Positions 43,501 to 52,393 of a stretch of 64,000 nucleotides of DNA are shown here, piece by piece (the first letter of the stretch is position 1; each line of letters starts with the position of its first letter). The notes under the pieces were generated by a model. That model saw nothing but the letters and a program-made list of their open reading frames with translations. It was not told where the DNA came from and did no database searches. Source of the DNA: Aldersonia sp036524855 (lineage in GTDB: Bacteria; Actinomycetota; Actinomycetes; Mycobacteriales; Mycobacteriaceae); assembly GCA_036524855.1 (NCBI GenBank), contig DATDBL010000109.1, forward strand, positions 1-64,000. Reading direction: 5' to 3'. The position numbers and the translations under genes were made by a program.

Positions 43501-45000
43501 GTGGGTAGACGAGAGAAGCCGCTCGATGATCGGATCGATCCGGTTGTGGAGTTCGCGGCCGATCTGAGGGCGCTGCGCGCGTCCGCCGGTAGTCCGCCGT
43601 ATCGGACCATGGCGAGGATCGCGCTGTTCTCGCCGTCGGTTCTGTCCGGCGCGGCGAGCGGTCATCGGCTGCCGACCCTGCCGGCGGCGCTGGGGTTCGT
43701 GGCGGCGTGTGGCGGAGACCGCACCGAGTGGGAGCGTCGTTGGCGCAGCGTGCGACGTCAACTGGTGCCGGACCCGCCGGGTCCGTCGCCAGACGCAGCG
43801 GCGAAAGGCCGGTCACCGGGGCCGCTCCATGTGCGACCCTCTCAACTTCCGATCGGGCCGAACGAATTCGTGGGCCGGCGGATCGAGTTCTCGGATGCTC
43901 GCAAAGCTGTGACCGTGCCCGGCGCCCGGGTCCCGCTGGTCATCGCCGGAGCGGTCGGTGTCGGGAAGACGGCGTTCGCGTCGCGTTTCGCACACGAACT
44001 CGCCGATGATTTTCCCGACGGTCAACTCTTCGCAGACTTGGGCGGTGCCGGAACGGGTGTGGATCGGTCCTACGAAGTGATGACGGGCTTTCTGGCAGCG
44101 CTCGGCGTCGCCGCGGACCGGATCCCGCCCGATCGCAACCATCGCACCGGCCTGTACCGGTCGGTGCTCGCTCAACGGCGGGTGATCGTGGTGCTGGACA
44201 ACGTGGGCGGCGAGAGCCAGGTTCGGCCGTTGCTGGCGCGATCGACGCGCAGCCAGATTCTGGTGACAAGCCGTGCGCGCCTGCTCGGCCTCGACGGCGT
44301 TCGGCGGATCACGATGGATGTCTTCGCACGCAATGCCTCGATGGATCTGATCGGGGCCATGATCGGTGCCGATCGGCTCCATGCCGATCCCGAGGCCGGA
44401 TTCAAGCTTGCCGCAGTGTGCGAGGATCTCCCGTTGGCGATCAGTCTCGCGGGACGCAAGATCGCCGCCCAGCCGGCCCGCCCGTTGTCGTGCATCGTCG
44501 CACCGCTGGTCGGCGGCCGTAACAGCTTGCGCTGGCTTCAGGTCGGCGACACAAGTCTTGCCGATGCGTTTGCCTCAGCGTTTCGGTCGCTGTCGGCGCT
44601 GTCCCTGGAGGTGCTGCATCGGCTCGGACGCGGAGGGGGCAAGGAGTCGAGCGCCGGTGATGTCGCCCGGTCGTTGAGGATCACGGTCGACGCGGCCGAA
44701 CTCGTGTTGGAACGGCTGGTCGACCATGGCTTGGTACGTCGTGCCCCGACGACCGATCGCTACGCTATTTCGACTCTCGTGGAACAGTTTTCCCTACAAC
44801 GAACCGAAGAGCTCCACCGCCATGTGCCGTCGACGTCGGCACGTCGGAGCGAGGGTGACCGAGAAGACGAGTTCGCGATGCGTCGACCGGCAAGTCGCAT
44901 GGTAGCCAGGCCGAGACGGGTACCGAGCGGCCTCGACGAACCGGTTGCGACGACGTCGGTTCTCGAGGACCCCGTCATCTGGATTCGGCGGACCGCTTGA
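43501..45000 (+). CDS. AfsR-like STAND ATPase regulator of the cluster
   Basis: 499 residues from a GTG at 43501 preceded by a G-rich ribosome site; the frame is open back to 43459. The N-terminus (about 10–85) looks like an XRE-type helix-turn-helix (FAADLRALRASAGSPPYRTM, ALGFVAACGGDRTEWERRWR). An NB-ARC ATPase domain follows: PNEFVGRRIEFSDARKAVTV, Walker A VIAGAVGVGKTAFASRFAHE, Walker B RRVIVVLDNVGGES and SQILVTSRARLLGL. There are few TPR-like residues after it. Proteins of this kind are cluster-situated regulators in actinomycetes. Divergent position from the biosynthetic operon makes it the probable local switch. Confidence 0.88.
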   Translation: MGRREKPLDDRIDPVVEFAADLRALRASAGSPPYRTMARIALFSPSVLSGAASGHRLPTLPAALGFVAACGGDRTEWERRWRSVRRQLVPDPPGPSPDAAAKGRSPGPLHVRPSQLPIGPNEFVGRRIEFSDARKAVTVPGARVPLVIAGAVGVGKTAFASRFAHELADDFPDGQLFADLGGAGTGVDRSYEVMTGFLAALGVAADRIPPDRNHRTGLYRSVLAQRRVIVVLDNVGGESQVRPLLARSTRSQILVTSRARLLGLDGVRRITMDVFARNASMDLIGAMIGADRLHADPEAGFKLAAVCEDLPLAISLAGRKIAAQPARPLSCIVAPLVGGRNSLRWLQVGDTSLADAFASAFRSLSALSLEVLHRLGRGGGKESSAGDVARSLRITVDAAELVLERLVDHGLVRRAPTTDRYAISTLVEQFSLQRTEELHRHVPSTSARRSEGDREDEFAMRRPASRMVARPRRVPSGLDEPVATTSVLEDPVIWIRRTA

Positions 45001-45042
45001 CCCACTGCCGTACCCCTCCCGCGTGCAGTCGATTCGTGCTGC

Positions 45043-45990
45043 TCAGGGCGTGACCACAACCTTCCCGAGGGCGCGCCCAGCGCCCACGTGTGCGAGGGCG
45101 TCGGCCACCTGGTCGAGCCCGTAGGTGCGCTCGACGTGTACGGCGACTTCCCCGGCGACGCACAGATCGGCGAGCGGCTCGAAGTGGGGTGGGCCCGGCC
45201 TGACCGCGAGCACGCTCAGCCGGCGGCCGGTGATCCGGCCGATGAGGAAGCCGGCCGTCAGCACTCGCAGCAGGGCAGGCACCGATCCGCCGACGCAGTG
45301 GTATCTACCGCCGGGAAGCAGGGCCCGGCGGTAGGCGAAGACCGACCGGTGGGCGGCCAGGTCGAGGATGAGGTCGTAGCGTTCGCGGGTGAAGTCCTCG
45401 CGACGGTAGTCGACCACCTCGTCCGCGCCGACCGACCGCATGAAGTCGAGCTTGCCGGCGTTGTCCACGCCGGTCACGTGGGAACCGGCCCGCTTGGCGA
45501 GCTGGATCGCGAACGCGCCGGAGCCGCCTCCGCCGCCGTTGACCAGCACCCGCCGCCCGGTGCCGGCGTCGCGAGTGCCCTGTAACGCGATCGCGCCCGC
45601 CTGGGGGATCGTCGACGCCTCTACGAAGGTCAGCCCTGCGGGCTTGTGCGTGAAAGACTTCTCGGTGGCGACGGCGTACTCCGCGAATCCGCCCTTCAGG
45701 TCCAGGTTGTCGCCGTAGATCTCGTCGCCGGGCCGGAACCGGGTGACGCCGGCGCCCACGTCGTCGACCCAACCAGCGATGTCCGAGCCGAGCGTCCGCC
45801 GCGCCGGCCTGCGCAGCCCATAGATTCGGGCGTAAGCCGGGCGGCCGAGCAGGCACTCCCAATCGCTGAGGTTGACCGACGTCGCCGCCACCCTGACCCG
45901 CACCTGCCCGGCCGCGGGAGCCGGGACCGGCACGTCCTCGACGCGCAGCACTTCCGGCGACCCGTAGCGGTCCTGGACGACGGCTCTCAT
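45043..45990 (-). CDS. NAD(P)-dependent zinc-type/quinone oxidoreductase (MDR family)
   Basis: 315 residues of the medium-chain dehydrogenase/reductase superfamily. The N-terminal GroES-like part MRAVVQDRYGSPEVLRVEDV is followed by a Rossmann domain with RVLVNGGGGGSGAFAIQLAK and AGSHVTGVDNAGKLDFMRSV. Structural and catalytic zinc cysteines are absent, which fits quinone-oxidoreductase-like members. Homologues reduce enones or quinones with NADPH. It is divergent from an AraC gene with 53 bases between starts. It faces the end of the STAND gene and is probably not part of the biosynthetic cluster. Confidence 0.88.
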   Translation of the reverse strand: MRAVVQDRYGSPEVLRVEDVPVPAPAAGQVRVRVAATSVNLSDWECLLGRPAYARIYGLRRPARRTLGSDIAGWVDDVGAGVTRFRPGDEIYGDNLDLKGGFAEYAVATEKSFTHKPAGLTFVEASTIPQAGAIALQGTRDAGTGRRVLVNGGGGGSGAFAIQLAKRAGSHVTGVDNAGKLDFMRSVGADEVVDYRREDFTRERYDLILDLAAHRSVFAYRRALLPGGRYHCVGGSVPALLRVLTAGFLIGRITGRRLSVLAVRPGPPHFEPLADLCVAGEVAVHVERTYGLDQVADALAHVGAGRALGKVVVTP

Positions 45991-46043
45991 CGGCCCTAGG
46001 GTAGCGGGCCGTCCCGGCCGGTCGGCGCAATAGACTGGCAGGC

Positions 46044-46877
46044 GTGGAACGGGTCGTCGATTGGGCCACCCGCGCGCCGGCGGGACCGCTGCGCGGACTG
46101 GTCGACGGCTACGTCGGCTATCGCGTGACGGGATTCCGGGCGGGGATCCACCGCGGGCTGCCGTCGCGGCACATGACCTTCATCGTCAGCATCGGGGCGC
46201 CGATCGTCGTGTGTGCGCAGACCAATCCGGCGCAACATCCCGACAGCTACCGCTGCGTCCTCAGCGGGCTGCAGGCGTCGACCGCGCTGATCGCCCACGA
46301 GGGCAGCCAGGAGGGTGTGGAAATCGAACTGTCGCCGCTGGGTTGTCGGACGTTGTTCGGAATGCCGGCCGCGGAGTTGTGGGACGGGTCGTTCGAATCC
46401 GCGGACGTGCTGGGGCCGGTGGGCGACGAGCTGTGGGAGCGCCTGCAGTGCCCCCTCGGCTGGTCCGGGCGGTTCGAGATGTGCGACCGAATCCTGCTCG
46501 GACTGATGCGCGAGAGGGCCGTCGCCAGGGAGCTGGCGGCCGCGTGGCGCGGGATCGTCGAGGGGGGCGGGTCACTACCCGTCGATCGGCTCGCGGCTCG
46601 CACCGGGTACTCGCGCCAGCATCTGACTCGCTTGTTCCACAAGGAGTTCGGGCTCGGCCCGAAGCTGGCGAGCCGGGTGGTCAGGTTCGAGCGGGCACAA
46701 CAGGCGCTGCGGTCGCCACGATGGCGGGGATCCGTCGCGGGCGTTGCCGCGTCGTACGGCTACTCCGACCAGGCGCACCTGACCCGGGAGTTCGTCGATC
46801 TTGCCGGCTGCACACCGCGGGAACTGATCGGAGAGGATCTTCCAATCGTTCAAGACGATGGCACCACCGAAGCATGA
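46044..46877 (+). CDS. AraC-family transcriptional regulator
   Basis: 277 residues from a GTG. The C-terminal double helix-turn-helix (about 180–265) shows LAARTGYSRQHLTRLFHKEF and VAASYGYSDQAHLTREFVDL, then CTPRELIGEDLP. The N-terminal 150 residues form a sensor domain seen in DUF6597/AraC proteins that bind small ligands. It is divergent from the oxidoreductase gene and 10 bases upstream of the SnoaL-type gene. Either neighbour may be its target. Confidence 0.9.
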   Translation: MERVVDWATRAPAGPLRGLVDGYVGYRVTGFRAGIHRGLPSRHMTFIVSIGAPIVVCAQTNPAQHPDSYRCVLSGLQASTALIAHEGSQEGVEIELSPLGCRTLFGMPAAELWDGSFESADVLGPVGDELWERLQCPLGWSGRFEMCDRILLGLMRERAVARELAAAWRGIVEGGGSLPVDRLAARTGYSRQHLTRLFHKEFGLGPKLASRVVRFERAQQALRSPRWRGSVAGVAASYGYSDQAHLTREFVDLAGCTPRELIGEDLPIVQDDGTTEA

Positions 46878-46887
46878 TGCTCGAGGT

Positions 46888-47298
46888 ATGAACACATCGA
46901 CAGAGGGCTTGTTCCGAACGCTGCTGCGGAGGTGGGCGGAAGCGATCGTCGCCGACGACGCCGAGCGGATCGGCGCCTTCGCCGAGCCCGACTGGACGCT
47001 CGTCGGGCCCGAGGGCGGCCCGATCGGAGGGAAACAATTCCTCGCGTTCGTCGCGTCGGGAGACCTGACACATTCGCAGATGGATTTCGAGCTGCTGGAT
47101 GCGCGGGTGTACGGCGACGTCGCGGTGGTCCTGGCTCATGGCACCAACCGGGGCGAGTGGCGCGGCGAGCCGTTCGCCTCCGACGAATGGGTGACCGATG
47201 TCTTCGTGCGGCGCCCCGGTGGGTGGCGGTGTGCCATGTCCGCCCTCACTCCGAATTACGCCGCCGTCGGCACTGCACCGGAAGGGAGTTCCCAATGA
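46888..47298 (+). CDS. SnoaL/NTF2-like (DUF4440-type) protein
   Basis: 136 residues from the ATG at 46888. The cone-shaped NTF2-like fold is suggested by RRWAEAIVADDAERIGAFAE, followed by PDWTLVGPEGGPIGGKQFLA and SDEWVTDVFVRRPGGWRCAM. Members include ketosteroid-isomerase-like enzymes and many proteins of unknown role. The stop overlaps the VOC gene start by 4 bases, so the two are an operon, probably with the AraC gene before them. Confidence 0.85.
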   Translation: MNTSTEGLFRTLLRRWAEAIVADDAERIGAFAEPDWTLVGPEGGPIGGKQFLAFVASGDLTHSQMDFELLDARVYGDVAVVLAHGTNRGEWRGEPFASDEWVTDVFVRRPGGWRCAMSALTPNYAAVGTAPEGSSQ

Positions 47299-47708
47299 AC
47301 ACCGCGACGCCGTACCTGCTGTACGAGGACGTCGAGACCGCGTTGTCGTTCCTGACTCGAGCGTTCGGGTTCGAGGAGACGTTGCGCTACAACGATCCCG
47401 CCGGATATGTCAGTCACGCCGAGATGAGACTGGGCGGGGCGGTGATCATGATGGGTGATCCCGGCCCGGACTACCGCGGGCCCGGCCGTCGCGGTGGCGC
47501 GACGGTGCAGATTTATGTCCAGGTCGACGATGTCGATTCGCTCTGCCGCCGCGCCCGGGAGGCAGGCGCGATCATCACCGCCGAACCCGAAGACCATACC
47601 TACGGTGACCGCAGTTTCTCCGCACGCGACCCCGAAGGCCACGCGTGGACATTCGGGCAGACGATCCGCGACGTGGCGCCCGCGGAATGGGGGGCGGTCG
47701 CGACCTGA
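47295..47708 (+). CDS. VOC-family protein (glyoxalase-like)
   Basis: 137 residues. Segments TPYLLYEDVETALSFLTRAF, GFEETLRYNDPAGYVSHAEM and YGDRSFSARDPEGHAWTFGQ show the PhnB/VOC type with two paired modules. The DPEGHAWTF end is characteristic. Metal ligands His/Glu are possible at SHAE and EGHAW. The function is unknown. It is translationally coupled to the SnoaL-type gene. Confidence 0.88.
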   Translation: MNTATPYLLYEDVETALSFLTRAFGFEETLRYNDPAGYVSHAEMRLGGAVIMMGDPGPDYRGPGRRGGATVQIYVQVDDVDSLCRRAREAGAIITAEPEDHTYGDRSFSARDPEGHAWTFGQTIRDVAPAEWGAVAT

Positions 47709-47756
47709 AGGCGATGACCGCGCCCACCCCGATACGGGGTCGCGCACACTGGACCG

Positions 47757-49112
47757 ATGAGCACCGAAATTGTCTGGTTCCGCCGGGATCTGCGACTGGG
47801 CGACCTGCCCACGCTCCTCGCTGCCGCTGATTCCGCGGATACCGCCGCGGCAGTGTTCGTGCTCGACGACGCCCTACTGCGGCCCGGCCCGCGTCGCAGC
47901 TTCCTGCTCAGCTGCCTGAGCAGCCTCGACGACGACCTCGGCGGTCGATTGATCGTCACCCGGGGCGATCCGGTCGAGGTGATCCCGGCGTTGGTCCGGG
48001 AACTCGACGCGGGGGCGGTGCACATCACGGCCGACTTCGCACCCTACGGGAAGCGCCGCGACGCCGCGGTCGAGAATGTGCTCGGCGACATCCCGCTGGT
48101 ACGAACGGGTTCGCCGTATGCGATCTCGCCCGGACGTATCGTCAAGTCGGACGGCACTGCGTACAAGGTCTTCTCCCCGTTCCGGCGGGCGTGGCTGGGG
48201 CATGGATGGCGTTTGCCGGCCCGCACCGGCCCGCACACCGTGTCCTGGCTCGATCCGGCTGGGCTGGATCTACGAGTCGGGATCCCGCCGGACGACGACG
48301 GCGGGGATGTGGCGCTGCCTCGGGCAGGTGAGGCTGCCGCGCGGGCGGGGTGGCGACGCTTCCGTGACGACAGCCTCGACCGGTACCACACAGACCGTGA
48401 CCGACCCGACCTCGACAGAACCAGCCGGCTGTCTCCGTATCTGAAGTTCGGGTGCTTGCATCCACGCACGCTCCTGCACGATCTCCGCGGTCGATACGAC
48501 GATGGGGCGTCGATGCTGCGCAGCGAATTGTGCTGGCGGGATTTCTACGCCGACGTCCTGCACCATCGCCCCGACACCGTGCGTACCAACTACAACCACC
48601 GCTTCGACGCGATCAGCTACGACACCGGCCGCGACGCCGAGCGTGCGTTCGAAGCGTGGAAACAGGGACGGACCGGGTTCCCGATCGTCGACGCCGGTAT
48701 GCGGCAACTGTTGGCCGAAGGCTGGATGCACAACCGGGTGCGGATGATCGTCGCGTCCTTCCTGACCAAAGATTTGCACCTGCCGTGGTGGTGGGGGGCG
48801 CAGCATTTCATGACGCATCTCGTCGACGGCGATCTCGCCTCCAACCAACACGGGTGGCAGTGGACCGCAGGGTGCGGCACCGACGCGGCACCGTACTTTC
48901 GGGTGTTCAACCCCACCACGCAAGGTGAGAAGTTCGATCCTGAGGGTGACTACGTGCGGCGCTGGGTACCCGAGCTGCGTGACATCATGGGTAAGCAGGT
49001 CCATCGCCTCCCCGGCGGACCTCCGCCCGGTTACCCGGAGCCGATCGTCGACCACGCCCACGAACGCGAGGATGCATTGGCGAGATACGCCGCAATCTCC
49101 TCGAATTCATGA
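47757..49112 (+). CDS. phr: Deoxyribodipyrimidine photolyase
   Basis: 451 residues, normal for class I CPD photolyases. The N-terminal antenna domain begins EIVWFRRDLRLGDLPTLLAA. The FAD domain contains RTSRLSPYLKFGCLHPRTLL, ELCWRDFYADVLHHRPDTVR, MRQLLAEGWMHNRVRMIVAS and the terminal block GCGTDAAPYFRVFNPTTQGE with FDPEGDYVRRWVPEL. The enzyme repairs cyclobutane pyrimidine dimers with blue light. It opens a run of genes that in other bacteria belong to light or singlet-oxygen responses. Confidence 0.95.
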   Translation: MSTEIVWFRRDLRLGDLPTLLAAADSADTAAAVFVLDDALLRPGPRRSFLLSCLSSLDDDLGGRLIVTRGDPVEVIPALVRELDAGAVHITADFAPYGKRRDAAVENVLGDIPLVRTGSPYAISPGRIVKSDGTAYKVFSPFRRAWLGHGWRLPARTGPHTVSWLDPAGLDLRVGIPPDDDGGDVALPRAGEAAARAGWRRFRDDSLDRYHTDRDRPDLDRTSRLSPYLKFGCLHPRTLLHDLRGRYDDGASMLRSELCWRDFYADVLHHRPDTVRTNYNHRFDAISYDTGRDAERAFEAWKQGRTGFPIVDAGMRQLLAEGWMHNRVRMIVASFLTKDLHLPWWWGAQHFMTHLVDGDLASNQHGWQWTAGCGTDAAPYFRVFNPTTQGEKFDPEGDYVRRWVPELRDIMGKQVHRLPGGPPPGYPEPIVDHAHEREDALARYAAISSNS

Positions 49113-49175
49113 GCCATCCGCCGAGCGGATGGGCTTCGAATCAGTGGCATAGACGTCCAATTGCGAGGTGGTGAG

Positions 49176-50540
49176 GTGGGAATCGAGTACAGCAGCGTCG
49201 TCGACGCCTCACGCGACGAAGTGTTCGCCTGGCACCAGCGCCCCGGCGCGATACATCGGCTGTTGCCGCCATGGCAGCCGCTCGATGTCGTCTCGGAGGC
49301 GGCGTCGCTGGCCGACGGGCGCGCCGTGCTCGGCCTTCCCGGCGGCCTGCGATGGGTGGCCGACCACAGGCGAGACGCCTACGATCCACCGGCCCGTTTC
49401 GAAGATTCGCTCGGCCGTGACGGGTTGCGTTCGCTCCCGGCGGGGCTGATCGGATCGTGGCGACACGAGCACCGCTTCGACATCGTCGACGGCGGACACA
49501 CGCGCGTCACCGATCACGTCGACACCCCTGTTCCGGGCAGGCTTCTTCGGCAGACGTTCCGCTATCGGCATCGTCAGCTCGCCGAGGACCTGGCCAGCCA
49601 TCGGTGGTCGCGCGACCACGGTGTGCGGCCGGCCACCGTGGCGATAACCGGGTCGTCCGGGTTGATCGGCACCGCCCTGGCGGCATTCCTGAGCACCGGC
49701 GGCTACCGGCTGATCCGGCTGGTGCGCCGGAAGCCACGCGGCGACGGGGAACGCCGGTGGGATCCCGACGCCCCCGCCGCCGACCTGCTCGACGGTGTCG
49801 ATGCGGTGGTGCACCTGGCTGGGGCCTCGATCGCCGGGCGGTTCACCGACTCACACAAGGCTGCGGTGCGCGGCAGCCGTATCGAACCGACCCGCCGACT
49901 CGCCGAATGCGCTGCCGCCACTACGAACGGGCCCGCAACGTTCGTGTGCGCGTCGGCGATCGGCGGGTACGGATACGACCGCGGCGCCGAGGTGCTGGAC
50001 GAATCCGCCTCCCGGGGAGGCGGATTCCTTGCGGACGTGGTCGCGGACTGGGAATCGGCGACCACACCAGCAACGGCGGCGGGGTTGCGGGTGGTCAACG
50101 TGCGCACTGGCATCGTGCAAACCCCGCGCGGTGGAACGCTCCGGTTGATGCGCCCACTGTTCACCGCCGGTCTCGGCGGCAGACTCGGCAGCGGGCGGCA
50201 GTGGCTGTCGTGGATAGACATCGACGACCTGATCGATGTCTATCACCGGGCCCTCGCCGATCCGATGCTGTCGGGCCCGGTCAATGCGGTCGCCCCGCAT
50301 CCGGTCCGCAACACGGAGTACACCCGCACCCTCGCCCGGATCCTGCATCGACCGGCACTGCTACCGGTGCCCGGCTTCGGCCCGGCACTGCTGCTCGGGG
50401 AACAGGGTGCGCGGGAACTCGCCGAGGCAAACCAACGCGTTGTGCCGCGTCGCTTGCTCGAGGCCGGTCACCGGTTCCGCCGCCCGACCCTCACCCAGTG
50501 TCTGCGCCATCAGCTCGGGCACCTCGAGGCGACCTCATGA
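49176..50540 (+). CDS. TIGR01777-type epimerase with N-terminal SRPBCC domain
   Basis: About 454 residues from a GTG at 49176 (GAGGTGGTGAG before it); a TTG at 49161 is an alternative. Residues 1–150 are an SRPBCC/START-like domain (YSSVVDASRDEVFAWHQRPG). The rest is an SDR39U1-type fold: VAITGSSGLIGTALAAFLST, VVHLAGASIAGRFTDSHKAA and LSWIDIDDLIDVYHRALADP, with a C-terminal DUF1731 segment. Such proteins are widespread and poorly characterised. In several bacteria they sit with photolyase and CFA-synthase genes, as here. Confidence 0.9.
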   Translation: MGIEYSSVVDASRDEVFAWHQRPGAIHRLLPPWQPLDVVSEAASLADGRAVLGLPGGLRWVADHRRDAYDPPARFEDSLGRDGLRSLPAGLIGSWRHEHRFDIVDGGHTRVTDHVDTPVPGRLLRQTFRYRHRQLAEDLASHRWSRDHGVRPATVAITGSSGLIGTALAAFLSTGGYRLIRLVRRKPRGDGERRWDPDAPAADLLDGVDAVVHLAGASIAGRFTDSHKAAVRGSRIEPTRRLAECAAATTNGPATFVCASAIGGYGYDRGAEVLDESASRGGGFLADVVADWESATTPATAAGLRVVNVRTGIVQTPRGGTLRLMRPLFTAGLGGRLGSGRQWLSWIDIDDLIDVYHRALADPMLSGPVNAVAPHPVRNTEYTRTLARILHRPALLPVPGFGPALLLGEQGARELAEANQRVVPRRLLEAGHRFRRPTLTQCLRHQLGHLEATS

Positions 50541-50790
50541 CAACCCAAACATCCCGACACACAGCTGCGGGTGTTGGTCACCGGCGCCACGGGATACATC
50601 GGGGGCCGACTGTCCCCACGGCTTGTCGAAGCCGGTCACCGGGTGCGCTCACCACCCGTCTGCACCAACGGGCGATATTCTTACCAAAAGGCCTTGCCGG
50701 ACAGCTCTACTGGTACTCACTGCTGCCGCTGCACGGATTTACCGGCATGCTCGACAACATCGCCGGCGCCTCGCGCTCAGACGGTGCATA
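50537..50790 (+). pseudogene. Remnant of an NAD(P)-binding DUF2867-type SDR, internally deleted
   Basis: An ATG overlapping the previous stop by 4 bases starts MTTQTSRHT. One frame change later the typical N-terminus LRVLVTGATGYIGGRLSPRL and VEAGHRVR appears. It then joins directly to what looks like the C-terminal end of the same family, IFLPKGLAGQLYWYSLLPLH plus GFTGMLDNIAGA, in another frame. A normal member is about 450–500 residues, so some 1.2 kb is missing from the middle. It must be non-functional. The gene was part of the photolyase-TIGR01777 series. Confidence 0.75.
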
Positions 50791-51358
50791 GGGGACGGAT
50801 CTGCTGATATCCGTCCGTTGTCGGTGATGTGAGCATCAGGCAGGAGTGGTAGCCGTGTTGCTCGACGACAGTGCGGATCCGCTGCCAGTCCGACTCGTCG
50901 ACGACGGGAGATCGCGCGAGCACGAACCCGGACAGCCGGGTGTCATCGCCGACCAGCGCCCACGAGTAGTCGTCGGCGATGTACGCCACGAGGTAGTTGC
51001 TCGGCCCGTCCGGCGACCCCTCGAACGGCACACCCGGGAAGGATACGTGCAACGACGCGGTGTCGTTGACCCGCGCATTGCCGACTATGCCGCGCCGTGC
51101 ACCGCTGACGGTCGTGCACGAATTCTCCACGCGGATGTTCCGATCGTCGATCAACGTGTAGGTAGCGGTGGTGTCGCGTACGCAGTCGAGGTTGAACGGC
51201 GCCGGGTTGGCCGCCAATTGGTGCCAGCCACCGAGGTAGCGGGTGATGTCGAGTTCGGTTACCGGTGTCAGCGGGGCTGCCTGGGCCGGCGCCGCGAACA
51301 ACGCGGCCGCCGCTGCGGTCAGTGCTGTCACGCCGAGGCCGATGATCGATCGTTTCAC
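50777..51358 (-). CDS. Secreted lipocalin family protein
   Basis: 193 residues. The signal peptide MKRSIIGLGVTALTAAAAAL ends near AAPAQAAP. The lipocalin motif is ITRYLGGWHQLAANPAPFNL, where bacterial Blc proteins have YxGxWYEIA; CVRDTTATYTLIDDRNIRVE and WALVGDDTRLSGFVLARSPV follow. Three cysteines in the mature part may form a disulfide. Lipocalins of this type bind lipids at the cell envelope, and related genes accompany CFA-synthase operons. It is convergent with the DUF2867 relic, overlapping it slightly. Confidence 0.88.
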   Translation of the reverse strand: MKRSIIGLGVTALTAAAAALFAAPAQAAPLTPVTELDITRYLGGWHQLAANPAPFNLDCVRDTTATYTLIDDRNIRVENSCTTVSGARRGIVGNARVNDTASLHVSFPGVPFEGSPDGPSNYLVAYIADDYSWALVGDDTRLSGFVLARSPVVDESDWQRIRTVVEQHGYHSCLMLTSPTTDGYQQIRPLCTV

Positions 51359-51433
51359 GAGATCTCCTGTTCAGTTCGGGCGGTGGCGCCGTCCGGCGCA
51401 CCCTGGCGGTGCCTCGGGGCTGCGTGGCGGTGG

Positions 51434-52393
51434 TCATGACAGGCCGATGGCGGCGGCGCAGTACCTCCACACTTGCTCGAGGTCGGCGTCGGTGTACCGA
51501 GCGGGGGGCAGGTAGTGGGTGGGCCGGATGCAACGGTCGTGCCAGAACTGCCCCGACGCGGGTGCCGGCGTCGTGGCGCTGAGCCACACCGCGGTGTCCG
51601 CTGCCTGCTCCGCGGTGCGCAGGATGGGGCGGGTCAGGCGCCGGAACCAGGGGAGGGCCCGTGCGATTCCGGGGGTGTCGGCCCAGCCGGGGTGCATCGC
51701 GGCGACCGTCACGCCGGGCTCGGCCCAGCGCTGCGCCAGGAGCGGTGTCAGGGCGACCTGGATGCGTTTGCTGCGGGCGTAGGCGGTGGCACCGCGGTAC
51801 TCGGCCGCGCGGTATTCGATGTCGTCGGCCGGAAGCGGCTGGGTGTACATCCCGCCCGAGGACATCAGCACCACCCGAGGGTCCGGTGCCGCGGCCAGCA
51901 CGGGCAGCAGCCGTTCGGTCAGCAGGATCGGGCCGAGCACGTGCGTGGCGAGGGAGAGTTCGTGTCCGTCCCTAGTCTCGGTGCGGTGCGGCGGTATCAC
52001 GCCGGCGTTGTGGATCACCGCGTCCAGCCGAGTCAGACGACTGGTCAGATCGGCGGCGAACGAACGCACGTCCGCGAGACTGGACACATCGCACCGCTGG
52101 ACAACCAGGTCCGCGCCGGGAACGGCGGCGAGAACTCCGCGGCGGGCCGCTGTGCCGCGTTCGACGTCGCGGACCGTCATCAGCACGGTCGCACCGAGGG
52201 CCGCTATGCCCGTGGCGACTGCCTTGCCGATGCCCGAGTTCGCGCCGGTGACGAGAACCGTCGCGCCTGCCAGGCTGTTCGGTTGCGGGTCGTTCTTCGG
52301 CCAATACCGCTCGCGCAATCCGAAACCCAGGCGTGAGTACCCCGGGACGATCGTTCGGTCGAGCAGGGCGTCGAGGACGGCAGCCACCGTCAT
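51434..52393 (-). CDS. SDR-family dehydrogenase (retinol-dehydrogenase-like)
   Basis: 319 residues from the ATG at 52393. The NAD(P) site is TVLVTGANSGIGKAVATGIA, the NAG motif is VIHNAGVIPPHRTE and the catalytic Tyr-Lys pair is in TAYARSKRIQVALTPLLA. A 40-residue N-terminal leader (DRTIVPGYSRLGFGLRERYW) is typical of the actinobacterial members in this operon. The start overlaps the CFA-synthase stop by 4 bases, making it the last gene of the four-gene lipid operon. The C-terminal WHDRCIRPTHYLPPARYTDA segment is shared with homologues at the same place. Confidence 0.9.
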   Translation of the reverse strand: MTVAAVLDALLDRTIVPGYSRLGFGLRERYWPKNDPQPNSLAGATVLVTGANSGIGKAVATGIAALGATVLMTVRDVERGTAARRGVLAAVPGADLVVQRCDVSSLADVRSFAADLTSRLTRLDAVIHNAGVIPPHRTETRDGHELSLATHVLGPILLTERLLPVLAAAPDPRVVLMSSGGMYTQPLPADDIEYRAAEYRGATAYARSKRIQVALTPLLAQRWAEPGVTVAAMHPGWADTPGIARALPWFRRLTRPILRTAEQAADTAVWLSATTPAPASGQFWHDRCIRPTHYLPPARYTDADLEQVWRYCAAAIGLS

